NCBI RefSeq assembly: GCF_020405205.1
Contig: NZ_CP084469.1
Location: forward strand, 1,798,001 to 1,862,000
Source of the DNA: Natrinema salinisoli
GTDB lineage: Archaea; Halobacteriota; Halobacteria; Halobacteriales; Natrialbaceae
Direction: 5' to 3'
Length of the DNA stretch: 64,000 nt
Part shown: positions 44,004 through 53,416 of the stretch, in pieces
Numbering within the stretch: the first letter of the stretch is position 1
Layout: every line of letters starts with the position of its first letter
Notes under the pieces: generated by a model
What the model was told of the DNA's origin: nothing
Seen by the model: only the letters and a program-made list of their open reading frames with translations
Database searches by the model: none
Position numbers and translations under genes: made by a program

Positions 44004-44687
44004 ATGAGTTCACGTGCCGACGAGCGGCCAAGTGATTTCGAGGAGATCGACCGATTCGACGGCGGCGTCGGCTGGATCGCCTATCCGGACGAGACGATGC
44101 GACGCGCCAGTCACGCCCTCGAGATCGACGGCGACGTCTGGGTGTTCGATCCCGTGGATGCAGCGGGAATCGACGAGCTCTTCGCGGAGTTCGGCGACGT
44201 CGCCGGCGTCGTCGTCATGCTCGATCGACACAAGCGCGACGCCGCCGCCATCGCGGATCGCCACGACGTTCCGGTGTACATCCCCGAGTTCTTCGAGGGA
44301 GTCAGCGAGGACCTCGACGCGGCGGTCGCCCGCTTCAGCGACGAGCTCTCCGACACCGGACTTCAGGCGTTTCCCGTGATCGACAACCGCTTCTGGCAGG
44401 AAGTCGCGCTCTACAACCCCGCCGACGGAACGCTCATCGTCCCCGAAACCGTCGGCGCGGTCGACTACTTCTTGGCCGGCGGCGAGACGCTCGGCGTCCA
44501 TCCAATGTTGCGGCTGAATCCGCCCCGAAAACCGCTCCGCGGCGTCGCTCCGGAACGGGTGCTCGTCGGTCACGGACCAGGTGTCATGGCAGATGCATCG
44601 CGAGCACTCGAGGACGCACTCGCCGGCTCCCGCAAGCGAACCCCGCGACTGTACGCGGAGATGGCCCGGGGCCTGCTCCCGGTCTGA
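44004..44687 (+). CDS. haloarchaeal protein with a degenerate metallo-hydrolase-like plan, function unknown
   Basis: A 227-residue soluble protein. It contains FDPVDAAGIDELFAEFGDVAGVVVMLDRHKRDAAAIADRHDVPVYIP, a stretch whose order (strand, LDRHKRDA, then VPVYIPE) resembles the HxHxDH region of metallo-beta-lactamase folds with most ligands lost. Later parts (GTLIVPETVGAVDYFL, VLVGHGPGV) also fit that fold. I therefore call it a divergent or inactive MBL-like protein at low certainty. A palindrome lies just before the ATG. Confidence 0.65.
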   Translation: MSSRADERPSDFEEIDRFDGGVGWIAYPDETMRRASHALEIDGDVWVFDPVDAAGIDELFAEFGDVAGVVVMLDRHKRDAAAIADRHDVPVYIPEFFEGVSEDLDAAVARFSDELSDTGLQAFPVIDNRFWQEVALYNPADGTLIVPETVGAVDYFLAGGETLGVHPMLRLNPPRKPLRGVAPERVLVGHGPGVMADASRALEDALAGSRKRTPRLYAEMARGLLPV

Positions 44688-44761
44688 CGAGACGACCGCC
44701 TCGATTCGGATCCGACTACAGTGGGCATACATCTAACTGCTAGCCACCCCAAACCACTCCT

Positions 44762-45184
44762 GTGGTCTACGTAACCCGCGGACTCGTCGACGTCCTACTG
44801 GACCTGGCCAGCGATGCCGACCCGAGCGACGTGACGACCGGCGTCTCCGTCACTCCCGCGAGCGAACTCGAGGGTGCGGATGGCCTCCCCCCTGAAACAC
44901 CGGTCTTTACCGACTTCTTTCTCCCCGATCCGGGCAACTCCGTCAACGCGGTCTTCGGCGTCGATCTGTCCACGCCGGCCGGGCAGACGCAGGGACGGTT
45001 CGTCTCTCACCCCGTCGGCGAACTCGAAGTGACGCGGCGGGACGATCTGGCACAGGTCGTGTTCGTCGCGGTCCCGCCGTGGACGGTCGGAGAGGACACC
45101 TTCGCCGCGTTCGATCGAAGCGGCGAGCGCCAGCCGCTCGAGATCGTCGACGCGTCGCCGCCGGGCCAGTCGCTGTCGGACTGA
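44762..45184 (+). CDS. conserved haloarchaeal hypothetical protein
   Basis: A 140-residue protein starting with GTG at 44762. It reads MVYVTRGLVDVLLDLASDADP followed by beta-rich stretches (VFTDFFLPDPGNSVNAVFGVDL, RFVSHPVGELEVTRRDDLAQVV). The pattern recalls JAB/MPN-like domains in strand order, but the metal-binding HxH...D motif is not seen. It is conserved-looking, cytoplasmic and of unknown function. It is convergent with the RHH gene, 32 bases away. Confidence 0.75.
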   Translation: MVYVTRGLVDVLLDLASDADPSDVTTGVSVTPASELEGADGLPPETPVFTDFFLPDPGNSVNAVFGVDLSTPAGQTQGRFVSHPVGELEVTRRDDLAQVVFVAVPPWTVGEDTFAAFDRSGERQPLEIVDASPPGQSLSD

Positions 45185-45216
45185 ACCGACCGATATCGAG
45201 GCGGGCGACGGGTCAC

Positions 45217-45426
45217 CTACTCGAGGTAGCCCAGGCCGCGGAGCTGTTCGGTGATCTCTTCGAACTCCGCTTCGGTGAGTTCCCCTTCCTTCTGGTGCTG
45301 GATGACGATGCTCCGGAGCAGAAATCGGACGAGGTCGCTCGTGCTCTGGAAGCTCGTCCCCTCGATGGTTTCGTCGACGCGATCCGCGAGGTCCTTCGGG
45401 ATCGATACGGTGGTGTACTCGGTCAT
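45217..45426 (-). CDS. ribbon-helix-helix (CopG/Arc-like) DNA-binding protein
   Basis: A 69-residue protein with an N-terminal RHH domain: beta strand EYTTVSIPKDLADRVDE, helix, then TSFQSTSDLVRFLLRSIV. The rest is an acidic helix ending in QLRGLGYLE. RHH dimers insert the strand pair into the DNA major groove. No toxin partner adjoins it. The ATG at 45426 is chosen because the strand begins there. Confidence 0.88.
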   Translation of the reverse strand: MTEYTTVSIPKDLADRVDETIEGTSFQSTSDLVRFLLRSIVIQHQKEGELTEAEFEEITEQLRGLGYLE

Positions 45427-45624
45427 ATGCCACACTCCGTCGCGGTCCTCAAAGGAGTGTCGACGGGGCGACGGCTCGCCCCCGCGTTCGATAACGTGCT
45501 CGAGTCCGGTGTTCGATACACGGCCGTAGTCTCAGCGGACAAAACGTCCGTGTTCCCAGCGGTCACCACACGTTGCCGATCGATCCGTGCAACGATCGTG
45601 AATACTCGTCCGCCTCCACAGCCA

Positions 45625-45633
45625 TTTTTATAT
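45625..45633 (+). promoter_or_regulatory. TATA box of the gene at 45654
   Basis: TTTTTATAT, centred about 25 bases before the ATG at 45654, the usual place for a leaderless haloarchaeal transcript. Confidence 0.55.
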
Positions 45634-45653
45634 CCGGCTCCGTAGCGAGAGGT

Positions 45654-45983
45654 ATGGGAGTCCGGCCACCATCGAGCGGAGACGACGAGGAACCCGACAG
45701 CATCGAGTTCGGTATCGCTGCCGTCGACGCCCATCTCAAGAAGTCCGACCTCTCCTTTCCGGCCACGAAAGACGACGTCAGGGCCGAGATCGGCCACGAA
45801 CGCATCCCGTACGACGTCCACGGAAACGAGGTCCCGCTGGGCGAGATGCTCGCCGAAGTCCCGACCGAGCAGTTCGATTCTCGGCAGGAACTGTTGAACG
45901 CACTCCACCAGCCTTTCGAGGAGTACCGTCGGAACAACTCGAACGGCGTCGTCGCGCAGGTTCGCGCACTGTTACCCTTCTGA
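45654..45983 (+). CDS. conserved haloarchaeal hypothetical protein
   Basis: A 109-residue soluble protein. After an acidic start it reads DSIEFGIAAVDAHLKKSDLSF, then RAEIGHERIPYDVHGNEVPLG and a C-terminal DSRQELLNALHQPFEEYRR. The strand-helix-DPYD-like layout resembles small DUF5789-type haloarchaeal proteins, but I cannot confirm the family. No catalytic motif is visible. The TATA box 25 bases upstream supports the start. Confidence 0.7.
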   Translation: MGVRPPSSGDDEEPDSIEFGIAAVDAHLKKSDLSFPATKDDVRAEIGHERIPYDVHGNEVPLGEMLAEVPTEQFDSRQELLNALHQPFEEYRRNNSNGVVAQVRALLPF

Positions 45984-46088
45984 AGTCGACTTCTGGCGAC
46001 TGTCCGCTGTTCGGTCCAGTCGATACCCGTTTCCGACTCGTTCGACCAGGCTCGCATCAGCGGGTTCTCGAGCCGCGCGCGAGCGATG

Positions 46089-47096
46089 TCACTCGTTTCG
46101 GTCGTCTCGAGCGATCCGCTCGAGGCGGCGACGCTGCTCGCGGTGTAACGTGACGAGCATATCCGAGAGGACGCCGAACATGAGCAGTTGGACGCCCAGC
46201 AGGATCGAAGCCGCCGAGGCGAGAGCCATGACTTCGTGACTCTGATGGTACTGAACCCACTCCCAGAGGACGTACATTGCGATGAGACTCCCCGAGAGGA
46301 TGCCGGTCACGCCGAGACTGCCGAAATAAAAGAGGGGATTGTTCGTCTTTGCCAGCGAGTACAGCGCGAGCAGGATCGTTCCGCCGTCTTTGACCGGGTG
46401 GAGGTTCGTCTCCGACTCGTCGGGTCGCGCGCTGTAACTGACCGGGACGACCGTGGTTTCGACGCCGTGTTTGACGCATTCGACTGCGAGTTCGGTTTCG
46501 ATCGTGAACCCGTCCGAGTCGAGCGAGAGCCGTTTGAACGACTCCACGGTAAACGCCCGGTAGCCCGACAGAATGTCCTCGTAATTCGCCCCGTGAACGA
46601 ACCCGAACGCGCGATTTATCATCCGGTTCCCGAAGCCGTTCAGGGCTCGCATCGCATCGTCGTCCATCTCGGCGAATCGATTGCCGATCACGTGTTCGTA
46701 CCCGCGAGAGAGCGGTTCGAGCATCGTGTCGGCGTCTGCGGGATCGTAGGTTCCGTCGCCGTCGAGCATCAAGACGTACGGGACGGTGATGTACTCGAGC
46801 GCTTCCCGGACCGCCTGGCCCTTGCCGTCACCGGACTGGACCAGCACGTCCGCGCCGTGGTCGCGAGCGATCTCACGGGTCCCGTCGGTCGAATCACCGT
46901 CGACGACGACGACGTTCGTGTATCCCTCGTCGTAGAAGCCCTCGATCACGTCGGCGATCGTGGCCGCCTCGTTGAGCGTCGGGATGAGAACGCAGACGTC
47001 GTCGGGCGAGATTTCGTCGGTCTCCTCCGAGACGGCGATCGTCTCTCCGCCATCCGAGAGACCGCTCGAGGCCGTGCGAACCGCATCGTCTTCCAT
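46089..47096 (-). CDS. aglJ: dolichol-phosphate glycosyltransferase AglJ (GT2)
   Basis: A 335-residue GT2 enzyme. The catalytic domain starts VCVLIPTLNEAATIADVIEGF with VVDGDSTDGTRE; the metal-binding DxD-type motif is MLDGDGTYDP; ILSGYRAFT and the acceptor-site region follow. Two hydrophobic segments near residues 250-315 anchor it to the membrane. In Haloferax, AglJ adds the first hexose to dolichol phosphate for S-layer glycoprotein N-glycosylation. It lies 95 bases after aglM on the same strand, at the left end of the glycosylation locus. Confidence 0.9.
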   Translation of the reverse strand: MEDDAVRTASSGLSDGGETIAVSEETDEISPDDVCVLIPTLNEAATIADVIEGFYDEGYTNVVVVDGDSTDGTREIARDHGADVLVQSGDGKGQAVREALEYITVPYVLMLDGDGTYDPADADTMLEPLSRGYEHVIGNRFAEMDDDAMRALNGFGNRMINRAFGFVHGANYEDILSGYRAFTVESFKRLSLDSDGFTIETELAVECVKHGVETTVVPVSYSARPDESETNLHPVKDGGTILLALYSLAKTNNPLFYFGSLGVTGILSGSLIAMYVLWEWVQYHQSHEVMALASAASILLGVQLLMFGVLSDMLVTLHREQRRRLERIARDDRNE

Positions 47097-47191
47097 CGGG
47101 CACTACTCCCCCACCGAACTGCAAAAGGCTACTGATTGACCGGTGGTGGGAGTTTGCGACACCGGTCCGTCCACCGTGAGTCGGTCGATCG

Positions 47192-48481
47192 CTACCAGGT
47201 CAGTCCCTCGTAGACCTCGAGGGCGTCCTCGTCGACATCGATCCGTCGACCGTCGACCAGGACCCGACGGGCCATGCCGTCGAACGAGAGCTCGTTGAAC
47301 TCCGGCCAGTCGGTCGCGACGACTGCGCCGTCCGCGCCCTCGAGCGCGGCCTCGGCGGAGTCGGCGTACTCGATGTCGGGATAGTCGGGCCGCACGTTCT
47401 CGATCGCGACCGGATCGAAGGCGACGACGTCCGCACCGCGATCCGTCAGGTGATCGATCACGTCGAGCGCGCGCGACTTGCGGACGTCGTCGGTGCCGGG
47501 CTTGAACGACAGTCCGAGGACCGCGATTCGGGCCCCCTCGAGGGTGACGTGGTCCTCGAGCAGGTCGACGAGCCGTCGTGGCTGGGCGTCGTTGACGGTA
47601 ACCGCCGCGTCGAGGAGTGCCGGTTCGTACTCTTGATCGCGAGCCCCGGCCCGCAGGGCGTTGACGTCTTTGGGGAAACACGAGCCCCCCCATCCGAGGC
47701 CCGACCGCATGAATCGCTCCGAGATCCGATCGTCGAGACCGACCGCCTCGAGTACCTCGTACGCGTCCGCGTCGTACTCCTTCGCGATGTTGCCCAGTTC
47801 GTTGACCAGCGAGACTTTCGACGCGAGGAAGGCGTTGTTCGCGTATTTGATGAGTTCGGCCTCGCGAACGTCGGTCTCGACGAGATCCGTTTCCTCGCGA
47901 TCCAGGATCGGCGCGTACAGTTCGCGGAGCGTCTCGGCCGCCCCGTCGCTCGACGTTCCGAGGACGATCTTGTCCGGCCCGAGGAAATCATCGACCGCGG
48001 TCCCCATCCGGAGGAATTCCGGATTCATCGCGATCTCGAGCCCGTCGCCGATCGCGGTTCCGGATTCCGCCTCGAGGATCGGGCCGACGACGTCCTCGGT
48101 CGTGCCGGGCAGGACCGTACTCTTGACGACCACGAGGTGCTCGCCGTCCTTGTCGGCGAGCGCGCGGCCGAGCGATTCCGCGCCGGCCTGCATGATCGCG
48201 AGGTCGAGGCTGCCGTCCTCGGATTGAGGCGTCGGCAGACAGAGGAAAGTGACGTCCGTCTCGCGAACGGCGTCGTAGTCCGTCGTCGCACGGAGATTCG
48301 AGCCGGCGTGGTCGGCGATTCGTTCCGCGAGACCCGACTCGTGGATCGGAGCCTCGCCGGCGTTTATCGCCTCGACGATGTCCTCGTCGATTTCGATGTT
48401 GATCACGTTGTGGCCGATATCCGCGAGACAGGCGGCGACGGTGGTGCCGACGTAGCCGCTGCCGACGATGGAGACGTTCAT
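47192..48481 (-). CDS. aglM: UDP-glucose 6-dehydrogenase AglM
   Basis: A 429-residue nucleotide-sugar dehydrogenase. The NAD motif is SIVGSGYVGTTVAACLADIG; the substrate-binding ATTDYDAVRETDVTFLCLPTP and the catalytic-Cys loop SGLGWGGSCFPKDVNAL are intact; LGLSFKPGTDDVRKS is near the C-terminus. It makes UDP-glucuronic acid, the sugar donor for several positions of the haloarchaeal N-glycan. It sits between aglF and aglJ, all on the minus strand. Confidence 0.94.
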   Translation of the reverse strand: MNVSIVGSGYVGTTVAACLADIGHNVINIEIDEDIVEAINAGEAPIHESGLAERIADHAGSNLRATTDYDAVRETDVTFLCLPTPQSEDGSLDLAIMQAGAESLGRALADKDGEHLVVVKSTVLPGTTEDVVGPILEAESGTAIGDGLEIAMNPEFLRMGTAVDDFLGPDKIVLGTSSDGAAETLRELYAPILDREETDLVETDVREAELIKYANNAFLASKVSLVNELGNIAKEYDADAYEVLEAVGLDDRISERFMRSGLGWGGSCFPKDVNALRAGARDQEYEPALLDAAVTVNDAQPRRLVDLLEDHVTLEGARIAVLGLSFKPGTDDVRKSRALDVIDHLTDRGADVVAFDPVAIENVRPDYPDIEYADSAEAALEGADGAVVATDWPEFNELSFDGMARRVLVDGRRIDVDEDALEVYEGLTW

Positions 48482-48576
48482 AGAATTTGCAAGGGAGGGT
48501 GGTGATTAGTCCCTTTTGGGTTTCCGTCGAGTCAGTGGCCAGTTCGAGAACCGGCCCGTCGATCGAGGGATAGTCG

Positions 48577-49311
48577 CTACTGTTCGACCGGCTCGGGCTC
48601 TTTCTCGGTGAGTCGCTCCTCGGCGCGGTCCCTGTCCTCGGGGTAGCCGACGTCGATACGCCAGCCGTCCATCCGGATCGCGTCAATGGTGCGGCCCGAC
48701 TGAATGAGCAGATCGATCGCGTCCGGCAGTTCGTACTCGCCGCGCTCCGACGGCTGAACGAGGTGACAGGCGTGGAAAATCTCGGGCGTGAACGTATAGA
48801 ACCCGGTCATAACGAGGTTCGACGGTGGATCCTCCGGTTTCTCCATCACTTCGACGATCTCGCCGTACTCGTTGGTGTCGAGAACGCCGTACCTCGAGGC
48901 TTCATCGTAGGGAACTTCTTCGACGAGAAATGCGGCGTCGGCGCGCTCTTCTCGCTGGCGGTTGATCACGTCGCCGAGGTTCGCCCGGAAGACGTTGTCG
49001 CCCAGCATGAGCATGAAGTCGTCGTCGATGTGTGGCTCCGCCTGGAGGATGGCGTGAGCGAGCCCGAGTTGTTCGCGCTGATGAGCGTAGGTGATCGGGA
49101 CGCCCTCGTACTCGTCCCCGTAGCGTTCGATGATCTTCTCTTTCATGTAGCCGACGACGAGAACGAACTCGGTCGCACCGATCTCGATGAGGTTATCCAT
49201 GACGTCCTCGATGAGCGGTTTGCCGTCGACTTCGACGAGGACCTTCGGCTTGTCTTCGGTGAGCGGCCGGAGGCGGGTTCCCTTCCCCGCTGCTAAAACT
49301 ACTGCTTGCAT
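48577..49311 (-). CDS. aglF: glucose-1-phosphate nucleotidylyltransferase AglF
   Basis: A 244-residue sugar nucleotidyltransferase. The N-terminus MQAVVLAAGKGTRLRPLTEDKP carries the GxGTRL-K nucleotide-binding signature; the metal-binding MLGDNVF, EKPEDPPSN and GFYTFTPEIF follow. AglF in Haloferax is a UTP-glucose-1-phosphate uridylyltransferase-type enzyme that feeds AglM. The start at ATG 49311 follows a TATA-like AGTATTTG about 30 bases upstream; a 27-codon longer frame lacks support. Confidence 0.92.
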   Translation of the reverse strand: MQAVVLAAGKGTRLRPLTEDKPKVLVEVDGKPLIEDVMDNLIEIGATEFVLVVGYMKEKIIERYGDEYEGVPITYAHQREQLGLAHAILQAEPHIDDDFMLMLGDNVFRANLGDVINRQREERADAAFLVEEVPYDEASRYGVLDTNEYGEIVEVMEKPEDPPSNLVMTGFYTFTPEIFHACHLVQPSERGEYELPDAIDLLIQSGRTIDAIRMDGWRIDVGYPEDRDRAEERLTEKEPEPVEQ

Positions 49312-49484
49312 AGACAGCCAGTCGAACGAGCGGGACAAATACTTTGGGTGACGGCGGTGGCTGCGTTCGGCTGCACTAGACTCAGCGTTCAACGACTATC
49401 GAGTGTCGCTACCCTATATATGATGTGGAGTCGAGCGATAAGTTTCAGTAGCTGAACTGATACCAGACTCAGTTATCAATTCAA

Positions 49485-50939
49485 TCACGCGCTCGAGAGG
49501 AGCGGGAGGTCGAACGGCATATTCTGGTCGACGGCTGTCCGGAACTCCATCGAGATTGCCAATAGCACAGCAAAGTAGACGCCGGCGCCGAGTATGACGA
49601 GTATCCCAACCGTTGCGACGTTGTGATTGAGCAGTCCATAGGTAGATTCCGCCCGCAATCCGGTATATACCACGCCACCCATGAGGACGGCGGCGAACCA
49701 CTGTTTAGCGATTTCTCTCGTTGGAACCTCGAAGTCGATAATTGCGTCCACTTGGTAGTACGCTAGCACGAGACTGGCCGCGACCGAGGCCGCCGTCGCC
49801 ACCGCAGCGCCAATCCATCCGTACAGATAGATCAACGCGATGTTGAGTGCGATGTTTGTACCGACAAAGACAAGATTGACCTGAAAGGCGAGGTCGGGAC
49901 GGTCGATTGCGTTGAGCGTGTTCAATAACTGGTTCTGGTAGCCCATGAGGAGGTTCGCGACGATTAGCACTGTCAGGACGGTTGCCCCCTTCGGAAACTC
50001 CGGGCCGTAGATCCGGAGGATGCGCTCGCCGAGCAGCGCCCCGCCGAACAGCCCGGGGATCAGAAAGAGCCCGCCGAACGAGAGGGACTGCTCGACGATT
50101 CGTGCGACTGCCTGCGAGTCTTTCTCGGCCGAGAGAGAACTCATCTCGGGAAACAGGGTCGAACTGAGCGCGCCGCTGAAGAGAATGAGAAACTCCGCGA
50201 TGTTCCACGCTGCCGCGTAGACGCCAATCAACCCCGAGGAGACGAACACCCCGAGGACGATAATGTCGGTGTAGCTAAACATCTGGGATTGGAGACTCCC
50301 GAGCCAGGAGAACTTCGCGAAGTCAACGAGTCGCTGGAAGTGCCGTCGTTCGGGCCGGGAAAGATCAGGCAGGTTTCGCGCGATAAAGTAGCCACCGATG
50401 ACGACTACGAGGCCGAACCCCACGATGTGGCCCACGAACAGCCCGGCCGTACCCGCGCTGGCGGCGACCAGCGCGATCTGAAACAGCGCTCGGGTACCGG
50501 TCCGTACGGGCGACAGAACGCCGCTTACGTGGACCAGATGTAATCCGACGAGGAGGGCGTTGACGAGACTCTTGAGGAGGACGATTAGCAGGATCACCAC
50601 GATGTATCCCGTGGCGGGATAGCCGACGTAGGCCGTGATATAGGATCGAAATAACAGGAGCCCACAAGTTATCAGGATGAACAGACCGAGGATGATCGTC
50701 GCTCCGGCGAGAGCGTACGCGCCCCGTTCTTCCCCTTCGGAAATCCGCTTGGATATCGCGCCCGAAAGGCCGACTTTCCCTACGATGGCCAGCCACGAGA
50801 CAAGCCCGAGGACGACGTGATAAACGCCGAGCGGGCCCGGACCGAGCATTCGAGCGATGTAGATGGTCGCCAGAAAGCCAAGTGCCGACGCGAAGAGCTT
50901 CGATAAAAAGTATATGATAGAGGTTTGGCCGAGACGCAT
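49485..50939 (-). CDS. aglR: polysaccharide/dolichol-oligosaccharide flippase (AglR/Wzx-like)
   Basis: A 484-residue membrane protein with about 14 hydrophobic segments, of the MATE-like MVF/Wzx superfamily. It starts RLGQTSIIYFLSKLFASALGF and has the conserved ARMLGPGPLGVYHV loop and LFPEMSSLSAEKD. By analogy with AglR it should help move the charged dolichol-phosphate or lipid-linked glycan to the outer face of the membrane. The ATG at 50939 is preferred to a TTG nine codons upstream. Confidence 0.9.
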   Translation of the reverse strand: MRLGQTSIIYFLSKLFASALGFLATIYIARMLGPGPLGVYHVVLGLVSWLAIVGKVGLSGAISKRISEGEERGAYALAGATIILGLFILITCGLLLFRSYITAYVGYPATGYIVVILLIVLLKSLVNALLVGLHLVHVSGVLSPVRTGTRALFQIALVAASAGTAGLFVGHIVGFGLVVVIGGYFIARNLPDLSRPERRHFQRLVDFAKFSWLGSLQSQMFSYTDIIVLGVFVSSGLIGVYAAAWNIAEFLILFSGALSSTLFPEMSSLSAEKDSQAVARIVEQSLSFGGLFLIPGLFGGALLGERILRIYGPEFPKGATVLTVLIVANLLMGYQNQLLNTLNAIDRPDLAFQVNLVFVGTNIALNIALIYLYGWIGAAVATAASVAASLVLAYYQVDAIIDFEVPTREIAKQWFAAVLMGGVVYTGLRAESTYGLLNHNVATVGILVILGAGVYFAVLLAISMEFRTAVDQNMPFDLPLLSSA

Positions 50940-51137
50940 GTGTAAGTCACTGAGAGGGGACGTCAATTCGACCTATCTGAGTATAGATTCTTCGTTCCAT
51001 CGGTTCGTGCCGAAAACGCTGGGGTTCCAATCACCTGTTCGGAACGAGTCCGGACGCCGAGCGCGCTAGGCTTGATCCTTCGGTGCGTCGTCTCTCTCGT
51101 CATTTCGTCGTGTGGCGACGGCTGTCGATCCACTCAC

Positions 51138-52085
51138 TTAGTCCGCGTATCCCAGCGCTTCGAGTCGATCCGTGATCTCGTCGTCGTCAAGAGTGTTTTC
51201 CGATTCGATCGGCTCCGAACTGCGGATCTTTCGGCGTTCGTCCGAATCAACGACCAACCATGGGACTTCACGGAGCGTCGGCGTACTGAATCCTTCCATG
51301 TGGCCCCATACCCGGCTCGTGAACGGGAAGACGCGTTCACCGAGCATCTCCCCGTGATCCGCGGTTACGACGGACTTTCCGGAAACCTCGCCGAGTAGTT
51401 CTTCGGTGTGGTCTAGCACTATCTCGAGACTCTCAGCGTATGCGTCACGTATCTCTTGAAACGTCACGTCTCGCTGTTTGACTGCGCCCCAGATCTGAAT
51501 ACCATCCTCATGTTGACCGTACCCTTGTAGATCCAGTCGACGCCGTAATTCGTCCGCCGTCTCCCCGAGGTAGGGACGATGGGGCTGCATGAAGTGAACG
51601 ATGAGTCGCTTGTCGGGATACTGCTCGTGGGCCTCGATCGCTGCGCTGACAATATCATCTGGCTGGACCGTTCCGATGTCCTCATCCCATCGGTTGGCGT
51701 GCAGGTGGTCGATATGATAGAACGTATCCTCATCGAGGTCGGTCGAAAACGGGTTCGCCGTCACGTAAACCGTATCGTGAAACTCCTCGGTAGCGAAGTT
51801 TTCCCGCATGAAATCCCAGCTTTTCTTCCCCTTGGAAGATGCTTTATAAAGATCCCCATCGATCGTGTTTAGACGGTCAAAATAGTCGTACCGACACGCA
51901 TCGAGAATGACGAGATTGTCCCAGTCTTCGTCCATCACATCGAGCCCCCCCTCGTATTTTCGATCAGTGTATCTCCCGTATCCCTTATGCACTGGCCAAC
52001 TAGCTAATCGAAGTGCCTCTCGACCGATCAGAACCGGGTTTCGTACCGCCCGTTTCAAATTCTCCAGTGTGTAGTGATTATTCAT
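51138..52085 (-). CDS. alkaline-phosphatase-superfamily (sulfatase-like) protein 1
   Basis: A 315-residue soluble enzyme of the sulfatase/phosphatase fold. The metal-site strand is NLVILDACRYDYF, the central motif is HFMQPHRPYLGE, and the second metal site is TADHGEMLGE with GHMEG following. The formylglycine motif C-x-P-S-R of true sulfatases is not present; the segment where it would lie reads SSKGKKSWDFMR. It is therefore probably a phosphatase, phosphotransferase or other ester hydrolase. It ends ITDRLEALGYAD, an ending shared by the other two copies in this locus. Confidence 0.88.
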   Translation of the reverse strand: MNNHYTLENLKRAVRNPVLIGREALRLASWPVHKGYGRYTDRKYEGGLDVMDEDWDNLVILDACRYDYFDRLNTIDGDLYKASSKGKKSWDFMRENFATEEFHDTVYVTANPFSTDLDEDTFYHIDHLHANRWDEDIGTVQPDDIVSAAIEAHEQYPDKRLIVHFMQPHRPYLGETADELRRRLDLQGYGQHEDGIQIWGAVKQRDVTFQEIRDAYAESLEIVLDHTEELLGEVSGKSVVTADHGEMLGERVFPFTSRVWGHMEGFSTPTLREVPWLVVDSDERRKIRSSEPIESENTLDDDEITDRLEALGYAD

Positions 52086-52191
52086 ACTACTGGTACGTAT
52101 CTACAGGTATATAGGTAGAACGCCCTCCCAATCAAGATACTTTCGTCCTTCCGTCGTCATCGGCTTGTGGCTACCAGTCGGTCGCACGACG

Positions 52192-53346
52192 TTACTGATC
52201 GTGTATCTCCTGAATCGTCTCCGCTAGTGCCGCAGTATCGACGACGATGTCAGTCGACTCCGCCTGACAGTACATCGGCTCATACGACACGCCGAGCGTC
52301 GCTGCCAACTTCCGGTAGGGCTGTTTGATCTTGTCACCGAACAGCTCCACGAGGGTACAGTCGGTAGCGAAGAGAATGTCGGTAAGGCCGGCCCCGTGCG
52401 GTCCGACGATGATATCGGCGTCAGCGAACAACCGAGCGTTCTGCTCGAGGGTCCGCTCCTCCAACCGATAGCACGAGAACCCAAACCGGGACAATGCGTT
52501 CATTACTTCGTCCTCATTTACTACACGGCGTTCGACAGCGTTAGCCCGCGAAACGTAAACGTTGTCGCCGCTTTCCGGCGTCGTTTCAGGCACATGTTCA
52601 AGCACCTCGCGGCGGAGCCACTCGAAGTCCGTGGCCCGTGGCTCCGGGAACGAGGGGAGGACGAGCTGGCAAACATCGTATGCTGACTTTGTCGCGTGTT
52701 CGATCCGCGACTGGGGCCACTCGAGCAACTCAAGCGTCTCGTCGACAAACGGCGGCGCGTCCCGCGGCACGAGGAGCGTTACGCGCTCATCAGTCGCGTC
52801 CTCAAACGCCCGGACGTAGCGGACCTTCGGGACCGTCTCGACGATCCAGTGATAATAATTCGGATATCGAGGAATAAGTGGTGCAGCACTCTGTAGGGAC
52901 CCCACACTCCTCCGAGAACCGCCTTGAGGTGAGCCCCACAGCAGACCACGGAGCTGGGCATCACCGTAGAAGAGCTGTCTGGAGAGCATCGCCATCATCG
53001 CTTGCTGGGCTCGGTCCGGCGCGGCAGCGCTTTCCTCAAGTATCTCGAATCGCGAAGTCAGTGCCAGTCCGGTTTCCGAGAGGATACGCCCGCCGTCCAG
53101 GAGGGAGACGAAGGGAACGTCCCCTTCTTCGGTGGCTCCCGGAACCGTGATGGTTTCGCTCGCGATCGACTTGAGGGCGTCCCGGGAGACGGACCGGACG
53201 AAACCGCGCTCGACGAGCGGATCGAGGACCGGCCGACCGAGTCGTTTCCGCGTCAGCAGGTCGCCGGCAGCGACGATCGATTCCTTGATCCCGTCGGCCG
53301 CGAGCTTCCGTTTTAGCTTTCGAGAGGCGAATTCTGTCGATATCAT
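52192..53346 (-). CDS. GT61-family (DUF563) glycosyltransferase
   Basis: A 384-residue protein of the GT61 family. The hallmarks are YYHWIVETVPKVRYVRAF in the middle and the C-terminal GPHGAGLTDILFATDCTLVE. Family members are EGF-type O-GlcNAc, xylosyl or arabinosyl transferases and capsule glycosyltransferases; the donor here is unknown. No membrane segment is visible, so it should act at the cytoplasmic face. The ATG 53346 (MISTEFASRKLKRK) is preferred to a much longer upstream frame that overlaps the sulfatase-like gene. Confidence 0.87.
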   Translation of the reverse strand: MISTEFASRKLKRKLAADGIKESIVAAGDLLTRKRLGRPVLDPLVERGFVRSVSRDALKSIASETITVPGATEEGDVPFVSLLDGGRILSETGLALTSRFEILEESAAAPDRAQQAMMAMLSRQLFYGDAQLRGLLWGSPQGGSRRSVGSLQSAAPLIPRYPNYYHWIVETVPKVRYVRAFEDATDERVTLLVPRDAPPFVDETLELLEWPQSRIEHATKSAYDVCQLVLPSFPEPRATDFEWLRREVLEHVPETTPESGDNVYVSRANAVERRVVNEDEVMNALSRFGFSCYRLEERTLEQNARLFADADIIVGPHGAGLTDILFATDCTLVELFGDKIKQPYRKLAATLGVSYEPMYCQAESTDIVVDTAALAETIQEIHDQ

Positions 53347-53416
53347 GTTCTTATAAGCGAGTCCACTGCCGGTCCTAGCGGCGACAATCGACGTCGGCTC
53401 TGGGCGAGGCATCCTC